Of a stretch of 64,000 nucleotides of DNA, positions 34,048 through 43,041 are shown piece by piece. Each line of letters begins with the position of its first letter. Positions within the stretch are counted from its first letter, which is position 1. The notes below the pieces were generated by a model that made no database searches, was not told the DNA's origin, and saw only the letters and a list, made by a program, of their open reading frames with translations. The translations under genes and the position numbers were made by a program. The stretch comes from Clostridium sp. (GTDB lineage: Bacteria; Bacillota; Clostridia; Lachnospirales; Lachnospiraceae), in assembly GCA_018377235.1 (NCBI GenBank), contig JAGZZT010000013.1, positions 1 to 64,000 of the forward strand. Reading direction: 5' to 3'.

Positions 34048-35049
34048 ATGAAATTATCTGCTGTTAAGAGGGCTGCTGCTGCCCTTCTGGCTGCCGCCGT
34101 CCTGTGCGGCTGTTCCCAAAACACGGACGGCCTTACGCCTGTCACCTTAAATGAGGTGGCTCACTCCATCTTCTATGCTCCGCAGTACGCTGCCATTGAG
34201 CTGGGATATTTTGAGGAAGAGGGCATAGACCTGACTCTCGTAAATGGAAAAGGAGCTGACAAGGTCATGACCGCTTTAATTTCAGGGGACGCTGACATTG
34301 GATTTATGGGCTCAGAATCCAGTGTCTACGTCTACCAGGAAGGTTCTGAAGATTATGCTGTCAACTTTGCTCAGCTCACTCAGAGAGCTGGAAACTTCCT
34401 GGTGTCCAGAACCCCTGATCCTGACTTCAGCTGGGACAAATTAAGAGGGAAAACAGTTTTGGGAGGACGAGAAAACGGAATGCCCGAAATGATTTTTGAA
34501 TTTATTCTGAAGAAAAACGGACTGGATCCAAAAACAGATTTGTCCATTGACAAAAGCATTGACTTTGGTCTCACTGCAGCTGCTTTTTCAGGAAACAACG
34601 CTGACTACACAGTGGAATTTGAACCCCACGCCACTGCTCTGGAACAAGATCAGAAGGGCTATGTGGTAGCCTCTCTGGGCGTAGACTCCGGATATGTGCC
34701 TTACACTGCCTACTGCGCTAAGAAAAGCTTCCTCTCTGAACATCCGGATCTGGTTCAGTCCTTTACGAATGCCATTCAAAAAGGACTTTCCTATGTCAGC
34801 TCCCACTCTGCAGAAGAAATCGCTTCTGTGATCAGCCCTCAGTTCCCAGAAACGGATACTAAGACCATTGCCGCCATTGTCAGCCGCTATAAGGAACAGG
34901 ATACATGGAAGAAGGACACCGTCTTCGAGGAAGAAAGCTTTGATCTGCTCCAGAATATCCTGGAGGAGGCCGGAGCCTTAAATATGCGGGTTCCTTATCA
35001 TGATCTGGTAACCACAGAATTCTCCAGGAGGGCAGCAGGCTCCCAGTAG
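34048..35049 (+). CDS. NMT1/NitT-TauT-like ABC substrate-binding lipoprotein
   Basis: This 333-residue lipoprotein has a signal peptide ending in LCGC, giving a lipidated Cys near residue 22. The mature part follows the NMT1/ThiY/TauA pattern: NEVAHSIFYAPQYAAIELGYFEEEGID is typical of this group, followed by GKGADKVMTALISGDADIGF. Substrates of such proteins include thiamine precursors, taurine and nitrate; the present one is unknown. No permease or ATPase is adjacent, so it must use a distant transporter or act as a sensor. The start MKLSAVKRAA is chosen with GGGAGG upstream; a start six codons earlier would spoil the signal peptide. Confidence 0.85.
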   Translation: MKLSAVKRAAAALLAAAVLCGCSQNTDGLTPVTLNEVAHSIFYAPQYAAIELGYFEEEGIDLTLVNGKGADKVMTALISGDADIGFMGSESSVYVYQEGSEDYAVNFAQLTQRAGNFLVSRTPDPDFSWDKLRGKTVLGGRENGMPEMIFEFILKKNGLDPKTDLSIDKSIDFGLTAAAFSGNNADYTVEFEPHATALEQDQKGYVVASLGVDSGYVPYTAYCAKKSFLSEHPDLVQSFTNAIQKGLSYVSSHSAEEIASVISPQFPETDTKTIAAIVSRYKEQDTWKKDTVFEEESFDLLQNILEEAGALNMRVPYHDLVTTEFSRRAAGSQ

Positions 35050-35077
35050 CAGACCTTTTTCAGAAACGGACCGAAAA

Positions 35078-35118
35078 GTAAAAAGGCGGACAGAGCTTTC
35101 ACTCCTCCGCCTTTTTAC
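35078..35118. terminator. Bidirectional intrinsic terminator
   Basis: GTAAAAAGGCGGA (35078-35090) pairs with TCCGCCTTTTTAC (35106-35118), and T-rich sequence follows on the plus strand. It lies between convergent genes. Confidence 0.85.
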
Positions 35119-35131
35119 CGCTTTTTCTTTT

Positions 35132-35944
35132 TTATTTTCCCTGCTTTTTGGCTTCCAGGAAATCATTTAATTCAGCATTTGGAATATCTGTGATAAACAT
35201 GTGACCAGGTGCGTGGGTAATAACAATCGGAGGCTTTGCGTTCTCAACGGCTGCCTGAGGCGTCACGCCGCAGGCCCAGAATACGGGAATCTCGCCCTCT
35301 CTGATTTCTACCGGATCACCGTAATCCGGCTTCATAATATCTTTAATTCCAATCTGCGCCGGATCCCCCATATGAACTGGACAGCCATGTACATTGGGAT
35401 ATCTCTCTGTAATTTCATAAGCTTTTTTGGCATTCTCCGGCGTCATAGGGCGCATACTGACAACTGTCGGTCCCTCGAACACGCCGGCTGGCTGGCACTG
35501 AATATCAGACTTATACATGGGCACATTGCAGCCCATAGAAATATGGCGCACGTCAATGTTCTCCTTCAGCAAAGCTTCCTCAAAGGAAAAGCTGCAGCCA
35601 ATCAAAAAGCCTACAAAATCATCCTCCCAGTAATCAGTTGCATCTGTGACCTCGTCCACCTTCACACCGTTTTTATAAATAAAATACTTAGGAATATCCG
35701 TTACCAGGTTCGCCCCTTCTCCCATATCGTGGACTGCAGGGCTTCCCTCTATAATCTCTAAAATCGGGCATGGTTTCGGATTCTTTCTTGCAAATTCTTT
35801 AAAGTCATCTGCATATTTTTTAGGAAGAATTACCAGATTTGCCTGGGCGTAGCCGCTGCACATTCCCGCTGTGGGAATGGTAATTTCTCCCTTTCTAATC
35901 AGCTTTCTGACCTCTCCCGGTTTCATTTTACTGTAGTCTGTCAT
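35132..35944 (-). CDS. Putative hydro-lyase, DUF1445 / D-glutamate cyclase-like family
   Basis: This 270-residue protein matches the DUF1445 putative hydro-lyase family related to D-glutamate cyclase. Recognisable stretches are PTAGMCSGYAQANLVILPKK, CPILEIIEGSP, FLIGCSFSFEEAL, GCNVPMYKS, VVSMRPM and PVFWACGVTPQAAV. The last of these includes a THAPGHMFITD segment that is strongly conserved in the family. The activity in bacteria is poorly established. The ATG follows AGGAGGA. It is monocistronic with a near-consensus promoter. Neighbours give no pathway hint. Confidence 0.85.
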   Translation of the reverse strand: MTDYSKMKPGEVRKLIRKGEITIPTAGMCSGYAQANLVILPKKYADDFKEFARKNPKPCPILEIIEGSPAVHDMGEGANLVTDIPKYFIYKNGVKVDEVTDATDYWEDDFVGFLIGCSFSFEEALLKENIDVRHISMGCNVPMYKSDIQCQPAGVFEGPTVVSMRPMTPENAKKAYEITERYPNVHGCPVHMGDPAQIGIKDIMKPDYGDPVEIREGEIPVFWACGVTPQAAVENAKPPIVITHAPGHMFITDIPNAELNDFLEAKKQGK

Positions 35945-36028
35945 ATCGCTTTCCTCCTGTCATTTTTCATTCGTGCTCACAGCTGTTTTGTGTTTTTTTC
36001 ACATATTTTCATCCATTTTCTCCGTTTT

Positions 36029-36057
36029 ATTATATAAAATCACTTCTTTTCCGTCAA
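36029..36057 (-). promoter_or_regulatory. Sigma-A promoter of the DUF1445 gene
   Basis: TTGACG (36052-36057), 17 bases, TATAAT (36029-36034) on the minus strand. It overlaps the region just after the dacF-type stop codon. Confidence 0.65.
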
Positions 36058-36074
36058 GAATAAAGAAAATAAAA

Positions 36075-37289
36075 TCACAGAGCCATAGATATTACTTTTT
36101 TAAGCGCATCCAGAAATCCTGCCTTTTCTACTTCTTCAGCAGCTACAACATCCGTCTGGCCGATCTCCTTCCCTCCCAGCCGGTACACCAGGCGTCCCAC
36201 AATATCTCCCTCACGGACAGGAGCCTGAAGATCTGTCTCAAATATCCACTCTTTTTCTATTCCGGAAAAGTCCTCTCCTGTTGTGCTTAAATAAGAAAAA
36301 GTTCCGTTAAGCCTGGCCTTCACCGTGTCTTTGACACCTCCCGCCACATGAATTTCCGGAATTTCCCCTTCCTCCTTATCTGTGTACAGACGGCAGTTGG
36401 CATAACCATAATTGAGTAATGTCACTGCATCTGCAAACCTCGCTTTATAGTCCGGAGCCGCTAAAACCACTGCAATCATCTCTACTCCGTCCTTCTTTGC
36501 AGTGGCTGACAGACAGTATTTTGCCGTAGATGTAGAACCTGTCTTTAACCCTGTAGTCTCAAAGCTTGTGGCCATCTTTAAAAGCTTATTCGTATTAGAC
36601 AGGCCGAATTCCTTCGTGCCCTGCTTGGTAGTGTGGGTAATATTTTCCATCCAGATAGTAGAATACTGGAAAATCTCCGGATATTTTGTGATCAGTTCCC
36701 GGCTCATCAGAGCAATGTCCCTGGCCGACATGGCGTGAGTGGAAGAATCGGTCAGACCACAGCAGTCCTCAAAATTCGCGTGCTCCATGCCAAGTCCCCT
36801 GGCTCTCTCATTCATCATTTTGACAAAAGAGGCCTCGTCCCCTGCAATATGCTCTGCCATAGCCACAGAAGCATCGTTTCCCGAAGCGATGACAATACAC
36901 TTAATCAATGTCTCTACGGTCTGAACCTCTCCCTCCTCCAAGAATACCTGGGAACCTCCCATAGATTTAGCGTGGGCGCTTGTCACCACCTGATCCGTCA
37001 GCTTAATTTTTCCCGCTTTCAGAGCGTCAAATGTCAGGAGAAGCGTCATAATCTTCGTCACGCTGGCAGGATTTCTCGCCTCATCTGCATTTTTCTCGTA
37101 AATCACAGTTCCGGTAGAAGCCTCCATCAAAATAGCGCTTGGCGCCTGGATAACAGGGCCATCCCCTGCGTTTGATTCTGCCGCCGCTGCAACCTCCACC
37201 GCAATTCCCGGACTATGGGCATAAATCTCCTGTGCCGGAATCACTGCTGTCAGAACCACTACAGTCAGAAAAGCCAGGATTCGTTTCAT
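36075..37289 (-). CDS. D-alanyl-D-alanine carboxypeptidase (DacF/PBP5 type)
   Basis: This 404-residue penicillin-binding protein trims the terminal D-Ala from peptidoglycan stem peptides. It has an N-terminal signal peptide (MKRILAFLTVVVLTAV). The active-site motifs are SVTK (S76, K79), SGN (136-138) and KTG (249-251). A PBP5 C-terminal domain follows, ending in an amphipathic helix (ALKKVISMAL) for membrane attachment. The start is open: MKRILAF has GGGGGA six bases upstream, but an ATG 14 codons earlier (37331) has an even better GGGAGG. I prefer the one that gives a normal signal peptide. It is divergent from a polysaccharide deacetylase gene. Confidence 0.92.
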   Translation of the reverse strand: MKRILAFLTVVVLTAVIPAQEIYAHSPGIAVEVAAAAESNAGDGPVIQAPSAILMEASTGTVIYEKNADEARNPASVTKIMTLLLTFDALKAGKIKLTDQVVTSAHAKSMGGSQVFLEEGEVQTVETLIKCIVIASGNDASVAMAEHIAGDEASFVKMMNERARGLGMEHANFEDCCGLTDSSTHAMSARDIALMSRELITKYPEIFQYSTIWMENITHTTKQGTKEFGLSNTNKLLKMATSFETTGLKTGSTSTAKYCLSATAKKDGVEMIAVVLAAPDYKARFADAVTLLNYGYANCRLYTDKEEGEIPEIHVAGGVKDTVKARLNGTFSYLSTTGEDFSGIEKEWIFETDLQAPVREGDIVGRLVYRLGGKEIGQTDVVAAEEVEKAGFLDALKKVISMAL

Positions 37290-37415
37290 ACATATCCCCC
37301 AAACGAACATCTTATCTTCTTTCACAAGCATATGAAACGAACCTCCCTCTTTATTCCCTGTTTTGCCTGTTTCTCGCAGCATCACAAAAACTTTTAAAAT
37401 TCGTAATAAACCTTA

Positions 37416-37445
37416 ATGGCACGTTTCTTTCAAATATGTTATAAT
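37416..37445 (+). promoter_or_regulatory. Promoter of the polysaccharide deacetylase gene
   Basis: ATGGCA (37416-37421), 18 bases, TATAAT (37440-37445). The 80-base leader can form a TGTTCC/GGAACA stem. Confidence 0.5.
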
Positions 37446-37529
37446 AAGATAAAAAACAATGTTCCATATACGGCTGAAACTGTACTGTAATCTCACAGCT
37501 GTTTCCGGAACATCTAAAGGAGTATGACT

Positions 37530-38969
37530 ATGAACCAGTATTCACGAAGACGGGGCTGGAGCCGGCGGCGCAGGGGGCGCACCCGGAATAACCTTCCCCT
37601 TATTTTATCGGGAGCCGTACTGGCTCTCATTCTGTTAGCCGGCGGTATTTTCTTCTTTAAGAACAATGGCGGCCTTCCTACCCTTCTTCCCGCTTCTCCC
37701 TCCAACGCGCCTGGAGGACAGGCCTCCGAGACGCCAGAGGAGACGGAGCCTCTTACAGAGGAGCAGGAGCTCCAGAATCTGCTGGACGAGGCGAAGCGTC
37801 TGGCTGCAGGCTACGACTATGACGGAGCAATCGCTCTCCTTACAGGAAACGAGAAGTTTAAGGATACGGAGGAAGCCGCTGCCGCTGCCGCTGAATATGA
37901 AGAAATCAAATCCACTCTGGTACGGGTTGATCCCTCTAAGGTAACTCATGTTTTCTTCCACTCTCTGATCATGGACACTTCCAAAGCTTTCGACGGAGAC
38001 AGGAAGCAGAACGGATACAACCAGATGATGACCACGAAGGATGAATTTGAGAAGATTCTCCAGTCTATGTATGACCGTGGTTTCGTCCTTGTACGGCTTC
38101 ATGACATTGCCTATGAAACCACAGACGAAAATGGAAATCCAGTATTTAAAGCAGGGGATATTATGCTTCCGCCTGGAAAACAGGCCTTTGTCATGTCCCA
38201 GGATGATGTGTGCTACTATGAATATATGGACGGCGACGGCTTTGCATCACGCATTGTTGTAGGAGAAGACGGAAAGCCTGTCTGCGAAATGAAGATGGAC
38301 GATGGCAGCATCTCTGTAGGCGCTTACGATCTGGTTCCTCTCTTAGATGAGTTTATTGAGGAACACCCTGACTTTTCCTACCGCGGAGCTAAGGCAGTTT
38401 TAGCCTTCACCGGCTACAATGGAATTCTTGGATACCGTACCGCCGCCTCCTATGGCACAGCGGAGTATCAGGCCGAACATCCTGATTTCAACTATGAGGA
38501 GGAGAAAGCACAGGCTGCTAAAGTTGCTCAGGCTCTGAAGGATGATGGCTACGAACTGGCCAGCCACAGTTGGGGGCATCGTGATATGGGGGCTATTTCC
38601 ATGGAAGATTTTGTCACAGATACGAATAAGTGGGATACAGAGGTAGCACCTCTCATCGGAGGCACCGATATTATCCTCTTCCCCTTCGGCAGTGATATCA
38701 GTGACTGGCGTCCATATAAGGATGACAATGAGCGATTCCAATATTTGAAATCTAAGGGATTCCGCTATTTCTGTAATGTAGATTCTTCCCAGTATTATGT
38801 GCAGATCGGTACCGATCACATGCGCCAGGGCCGCCGGAATCTGGACGGCTACCGGATGTACTATGATCTGCCGGAATCTAATCCTACAAAAACGCATTTA
38901 GATGATCTGTTTAATGTAGAAGAGGTATTCGACCGCTCCAGGCCGACTCCTGTCCCGCCTATGGGCTAA
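37530..38969 (+). CDS. Membrane-anchored polysaccharide deacetylase
   Basis: This 479-residue protein has a very basic N-terminus (RRRGWSRRRRGR), one transmembrane helix at about residues 23-45, a Pro/Ser/Glu-rich stalk, a helical segment (about 75-120), then a NodB-type deacetylase domain. The metal-site pieces are a DD pair in VMSQDDVCYY and the H-x-x-x-H in SHSWGHRDMG. Later motifs are LFPFGSDISDW and FRYFCNVDSS. It probably deacetylates peptidoglycan or another surface polymer outside the cell. The start is the second of two nearby ATGs, set by AAAGGAG at seven bases. It ends at a very strong terminator. Confidence 0.88.
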   Translation: MNQYSRRRGWSRRRRGRTRNNLPLILSGAVLALILLAGGIFFFKNNGGLPTLLPASPSNAPGGQASETPEETEPLTEEQELQNLLDEAKRLAAGYDYDGAIALLTGNEKFKDTEEAAAAAAEYEEIKSTLVRVDPSKVTHVFFHSLIMDTSKAFDGDRKQNGYNQMMTTKDEFEKILQSMYDRGFVLVRLHDIAYETTDENGNPVFKAGDIMLPPGKQAFVMSQDDVCYYEYMDGDGFASRIVVGEDGKPVCEMKMDDGSISVGAYDLVPLLDEFIEEHPDFSYRGAKAVLAFTGYNGILGYRTAASYGTAEYQAEHPDFNYEEEKAQAAKVAQALKDDGYELASHSWGHRDMGAISMEDFVTDTNKWDTEVAPLIGGTDIILFPFGSDISDWRPYKDDNERFQYLKSKGFRYFCNVDSSQYYVQIGTDHMRQGRRNLDGYRMYYDLPESNPTKTHLDDLFNVEEVFDRSRPTPVPPMG

Positions 38970-39008
38970 AAGAAACTTCCATTAGGACGCAGTTTCCTAT
39001 GTCATAAG

Positions 39009-39060
39009 AAAGGAGCGCTGCCTGTCATCCATGCCAGATGACAGGCAGCGCTCCTTTTTT
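39009..39060 (+). terminator. Strong intrinsic terminator
   Basis: Two 21-base arms (39009-39029 and 39037-39057) pair perfectly around a 7-base loop and end in TTTTTT. It terminates the deacetylase gene. Confidence 0.92.
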
Positions 39061-39094
39061 GCTATCTAAAAGTGTCCTTCACCAAATCTCAAGT

Positions 39095-40030
39095 TTAAAA
39101 CTGTACAATCTCCTGGATAGGCTCCGCCTGCTCTACATAATCGGCGTAAAGCATAGGGCCGTCTCCCTCGTACTCTGGACTGTACTCATATTCTACGCGG
39201 GCCTTTACCTTTACCCATTGCTTTGTCTCTAAAAGCCGGGCATTTTTAGCCTTGCACATAAAACCTAAGAATGTCATATCTGCCTCACAGCATGTCATGG
39301 CCATACGTCCCGGCACAAAGTAATTCTTCGGAAAATCCGGTGTCTTTAAGACCATAGCTGTAAACTCCACAGTCTTTCCTCTGTAGCGATCCGGCTTGTC
39401 CAGCATATCAATATACCAGATTCCATAGGCCTCCGGGGAAACTTCAATCACCTCTGCATTAACATCATAAGGCAGGTCTGCTTCTGTCACTTCCTCAATC
39501 TGCCCTTCCTCGTCCTCAAAGATAATGTCCACCTGTGGATTCATGCCTTTTAAAATTCTTCTGTAAGAATCCAGATCCTCTGCTTCGTCACAGCGGTTCA
39601 TAATAATCATCTCTGAATTTCTCACCATAACGCCTATCAGCGGCTTCATGTTATTCAGGTATAGATCAAAGGTAGAACCGTCAACTATTGTGATCTGCTG
39701 GTACAGATCCCAGTCTGCCGGAAGCTTCAGTTCTTCCAGATTCCACATACCGTTCCACTCCATAATAACCCGCTCCGGATTATGGAGAAGCTCCAGATCT
39801 GACAGGTACTCTGGCGTCAGCTCTGACAAATCATCTACATAGACAGCCTCTGTCCTGTTCTCCTTTAAAAATTCTTCCTCGTACTCCTCCTCGCCTTCCT
39901 CGCAGACAATGAGAAGGGTTTTTCCCTCTGTTTTAAAATACTCCTGCTCCATGGTAAACTTGATAAACTCTGTTTTTCCAGCCTCCAGAAAGCCGTTAAT
40001 TAAAAACAGCGGCATACGTTCTTCCTGCAT
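39095..40030 (-). CDS. G3E GTPase (CobW/P47K) fused to a YcgQ/TIGR03943-like domain
   Basis: This 311-residue protein has an N-terminal G3E GTPase with a P-loop (GFLEAGKTEF, about residues 13-22) but lacks the CxCC metal motif of classical COG0523 proteins. Later GTPase motifs are weak (IIMNRCDEAED for base recognition). The C-terminal part (about residues 215-305: GKTVEFTAMVLKTPDF, GRMAMTCCEADMTF) resembles the C-terminal domain of TIGR03943/YcgQ proteins, with a CC pair. It follows the His-rich COG0523 gene by 19 bases on the same strand. A metal-related role is likely but unproven. The ATG follows AGGAGG. Confidence 0.75.
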   Translation of the reverse strand: MQEERMPLFLINGFLEAGKTEFIKFTMEQEYFKTEGKTLLIVCEEGEEEYEEEFLKENRTEAVYVDDLSELTPEYLSDLELLHNPERVIMEWNGMWNLEELKLPADWDLYQQITIVDGSTFDLYLNNMKPLIGVMVRNSEMIIMNRCDEAEDLDSYRRILKGMNPQVDIIFEDEEGQIEEVTEADLPYDVNAEVIEVSPEAYGIWYIDMLDKPDRYRGKTVEFTAMVLKTPDFPKNYFVPGRMAMTCCEADMTFLGFMCKAKNARLLETKQWVKVKARVEYEYSPEYEGDGPMLYADYVEQAEPIQEIVQF

Positions 40031-40049
40031 CTGTTATTCCTCCTGTCTG

Positions 40050-41195
40050 CTATCTGGCGCCGAAAGCCTCTTCCAGAGCCTTCTCATCTAAATCAGCTCC
40101 GATTACGCACACCTTTCCAGTATAGTCGGCAGATCCCTCTCTAATTTCCACCTGCTCCGGAACCAGGTCAAAATGAAGCCATGTTCCGTCTGGAGCTGGT
40201 ATCATACCCTTAGCTCTCAAAACCTCTCCGTATTTCGTGCCATATGCCAGCTCATCCAGAATTTCTTCCAGTTTCTCTCTTCCCACTCCTGTCACATTCT
40301 CACGTCCCCAGCTTGCAAAAACCTCATCTGCATGGTGGTGATGATGGTCGTGGCAGCCACAGGTACAGCCTTCACCATGCTCATGGTGATGATCGTGATC
40401 GTGGTGAGCATGGTCGTGATGGTCATGGCCGCAGCCACACTCTTCGCCATGCTCATGGTGATGATCGTGATCGTGGTGATCATGGGCGTGATGGTCATGG
40501 CCGCAGCCACACTCTTCGCCGTGCTCATGATGGTGATCGTGATGGCCATGATCATGGGCGTGATCCCTCGCCTCTTTCAGCAGATCCTCCATCATATCAT
40601 CCTTTTTCTCAATAATCTCAAGCAGCTGAGAGCCTGACAGCTGGCTGATTGGAGTAGTCACAATCACTGCGCGCTGATTCTTTTCACGGATCATCTCCAC
40701 TGCCTTCTGCACCTTTTTAGGATCTGCAATATCCGTTCGGCTAAGAACAATAGTCCCTGCATTTTCAATCTGGTTGTTGAAAAACTCGCCGAAATTCTTC
40801 ATATACATACGCACCTTTCCTGCGTCTGCCACAGTAACGGCGCTGTTTAACTCTACTTCAATCTCAGAAGCTACATCTCTGACTGCCTTCATCACGTCAG
40901 AAAGCTTGCCCACGCCTGAAGGCTCAATGATCACGCGATCCGGAGCATACTTTGTGAGAACCTCAGACAGAGATTTTCCAAAGTCACCTACCAGAGAACA
41001 ACAGATACATCCTGAATTCATCTCCCGAATCTCGATGCCTGCATCCTTTAAAAATCCGCCGTCAATCCCAATCTCTCCAAATTCATTCTCAATCAGAACT
41101 ACCTTTTCGCCAGAAATCGCTTCCCCAATCAGGCGTTTAATAAATGTGGTCTTTCCTGCGCCCAGGAATCCAGAAATAATATCAATCTTTGTCAT
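40050..41195 (-). CDS. His-rich CobW/COG0523 family metal-chaperone GTPase
   Basis: This 381-residue GTPase of the G3E/COG0523 family has a P-loop GFLGAGKTTF (9-18), the metal-binding motif GCICC (about 62-66), a later SRTDIADPKK base-recognition segment and a C-terminal CobW domain. Between them, about residues 210-290, lies an extremely His/Asp-rich insertion with three tandem copies of a unit containing EHGEECGCGHDHH. That points to storage or delivery of a transition metal, most likely zinc. It is first in a two-gene unit with a second G3E GTPase. A TTGACT -35 lies upstream with a weaker -10; I found no clear Zur box. Confidence 0.92.
   Translation of the reverse strand: MTKIDIISGFLGAGKTTFIKRLIGEAISGEKVVLIENEFGEIGIDGGFLKDAGIEIREMNSGCICCSLVGDFGKSLSEVLTKYAPDRVIIEPSGVGKLSDVMKAVRDVASEIEVELNSAVTVADAGKVRMYMKNFGEFFNNQIENAGTIVLSRTDIADPKKVQKAVEMIREKNQRAVIVTTPISQLSGSQLLEIIEKKDDMMEDLLKEARDHAHDHGHHDHHHEHGEECGCGHDHHAHDHHDHDHHHEHGEECGCGHDHHDHAHHDHDHHHEHGEGCTCGCHDHHHHHADEVFASWGRENVTGVGREKLEEILDELAYGTKYGEVLRAKGMIPAPDGTWLHFDLVPEQVEIREGSADYTGKVCVIGADLDEKALEEAFGAR
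40357..40566 (-). repeat. 72-bp tandem repeat encoding the His-rich metal-binding region
   Basis: Three in-frame units begin at 40357, 40429 and 40501, with a period of 72 bases (24 codons). The first two full units differ at a handful of positions and the third diverges towards its end. The region could change copy number by slippage. Confidence 0.8.
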
Positions 41196-41328
41196 GTCTA
41201 TCTACCTTCTTTTCTGAAATTTTACTGCAGTTTCTGATGCGGCTGCCGGACAATCCCGGCTGAAGCTGCGTTATTATTTTGACACAAAATGTCCCTAAAG
41301 TCAATCTGCCCGCCAGCTCTGTCCGTTT

Positions 41329-43023
41329 TTAGACCAATTTCTGCAAAACAATCTCATTCTCCGGCACTGGCCGTCCAAAATAGTATCCCTGAAAGCTGTC
41401 CAGATCCCTTTCTTTCAAAAATTCATACTCTACAGCTGTCTCCACCCCTTCCAGGCATACTTTAATTCCCGCATCATGACAGATAGCCACCACAAATGAG
41501 ATAAATGCCGCGTCAAAGGTACTGTTTAAAATATTTCTGACGAACCCTCTGTCAATCTTTACAATATCTACAGGAGCTGTCTTCAAAAGCTCCAGAGAAG
41601 AATAGCCGGTTCCAAAATCGTCCATAGCCACCCTGATTCCAAGCGCCCTCAGTTCCTCAAAACGCTCCTCAAACATACAGAGATTTTTCGCCGTGCAGCT
41701 CTCTGTCAACTCGATAATCAAATTTTGGTATGGAAATTCTTTTTCTTCCACAGTCTGCTTCAAAACAGCTGTAAAATCTTCTTCCAAAATCTGTAAGGCA
41801 GATACATTGACGCTTACAGTAAACAACGGATCTTCTTTAACCCAGAGACGTCCAGCCTCCAAAGCAGTCCGCATCACCCACATTCCCACTGGAATAATCA
41901 TTCCATTTTCTTCCATAACAGGGATAAACTCTGCCGGTGAGACGGGATGTCCGGTCTCATCTTTCCAGCGGAGAAGCGCTTCCACACCTGTGATCCGGCA
42001 GGTTCTGGCATCTACCTGAGGCTGATAATAAAGGCTGAAACCTTCATAATCCTGTATGACAGCCTTCTGCAGGCTGTACAGAAGTGATAACGAACGCTTT
42101 TTCCCTTCTAAAATCTGCTTAGAAAATATTTCCAGGCGGTTCTTGCCATGAGATTTCGCATACTGGAGTGCGTAATCTGCATAACGGCACAGTTCATCTA
42201 CAGTCACCCCGTCTGCGGGATACATGGCGCAGCCGCCTGAAATTCCTACTGTCACCTTATTCTGGCGCCACTCCCTCAGATTTTTCAGCGTCTTTTGGAT
42301 AGCTCTGTACAATTCCATACATTCCTCTGCAGAACCATTTTCAAGAATCACACCCATTTTGTCTTTTTCCATACGGTATAAGGCGGCATTTCCAGGCAGG
42401 ATTCCAAGAATAATCCTTCCCAGATCCTTTAACATCTGATCTCCAAATTTTCTGTCGAACACTTCATTAATCCGGCGGAAACTGTCCACATCCAGCACCA
42501 TTACCGCCATCTGTTCTACCATGTCTTCCTTCATCATGCGGTTCAAATCGTTAACAAACTGACTGCGGTTTAAAAGCTGAGTCAGGGGATCCACCTTGTT
42601 CTGACGTCCCAGAGGAGTCATAATTCCTGCAAAAAGAGCAGGATCTCCCTCTGGATCTCTCATAAGCTGTCCCCGGCATCTGAGCCAGATATATTCCCCT
42701 CTCCTGTTTCTCGCCCTGAATTCAATCAGATGGCTGTCCTTTTCACATTTTCCTAGTTCCATATTCACTTTTTTAAATCGTTCCCAATCATCTGGGTGAA
42801 TCAGCTCTTTCCAGAAAGGCAAAGGATTTTCCACTATTTCCCCTGGCAGTTCAAACTCTGCCACCTGCTGAGGGGAATAGTGGAACACTCCTGTTTTCAT
42901 ATCACAAACATAGATAAAATCATCTGTACTCCTTACCAATGCGTGATAGAGTAATTCAGAAGAATATGTAACAACTGGATCCTTTGAACTGCACCTTCCT
43001 TTCTCCTGTGTCTGTTTTTTCAT
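41329..43023 (-). CDS. PAS-GGDEF(degenerate)-EAL cyclic-di-GMP phosphodiesterase
   Basis: This 564-residue protein has an N-terminal PAS fold (about residues 25-135), a GGDEF domain (about 140-300) and an EAL domain (about 315-560). The GGDEF signature is lost: the position reads RMEKDKMGVIL. The EAL domain looks complete, with GVEALLRW, SVNVSALQ, IELTES, DDFGTGYSS, VKIDRGF, CLEGVET and QGYYFGRP. It should degrade c-di-GMP, with the dead GGDEF possibly binding GTP. No membrane segment is seen, so it acts in the cytoplasm. It follows a diguanylate cyclase gene by 18 bases, so one transcript encodes opposing enzymes. Confidence 0.92.
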   Translation of the reverse strand: MKKQTQEKGRCSSKDPVVTYSSELLYHALVRSTDDFIYVCDMKTGVFHYSPQQVAEFELPGEIVENPLPFWKELIHPDDWERFKKVNMELGKCEKDSHLIEFRARNRRGEYIWLRCRGQLMRDPEGDPALFAGIMTPLGRQNKVDPLTQLLNRSQFVNDLNRMMKEDMVEQMAVMVLDVDSFRRINEVFDRKFGDQMLKDLGRIILGILPGNAALYRMEKDKMGVILENGSAEECMELYRAIQKTLKNLREWRQNKVTVGISGGCAMYPADGVTVDELCRYADYALQYAKSHGKNRLEIFSKQILEGKKRSLSLLYSLQKAVIQDYEGFSLYYQPQVDARTCRITGVEALLRWKDETGHPVSPAEFIPVMEENGMIIPVGMWVMRTALEAGRLWVKEDPLFTVSVNVSALQILEEDFTAVLKQTVEEKEFPYQNLIIELTESCTAKNLCMFEERFEELRALGIRVAMDDFGTGYSSLELLKTAPVDIVKIDRGFVRNILNSTFDAAFISFVVAICHDAGIKVCLEGVETAVEYEFLKERDLDSFQGYYFGRPVPENEIVLQKLV

Positions 43024-43041
43024 TGTCTTTATCGTCTCCTG

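Noticed and set aside
40357..40566. Possible CRISPR array from regularly spaced repeats
   Set aside because: The repeats are directly adjacent in-frame 72-bp coding units of a His-rich protein with no unique spacers and no cas genes.
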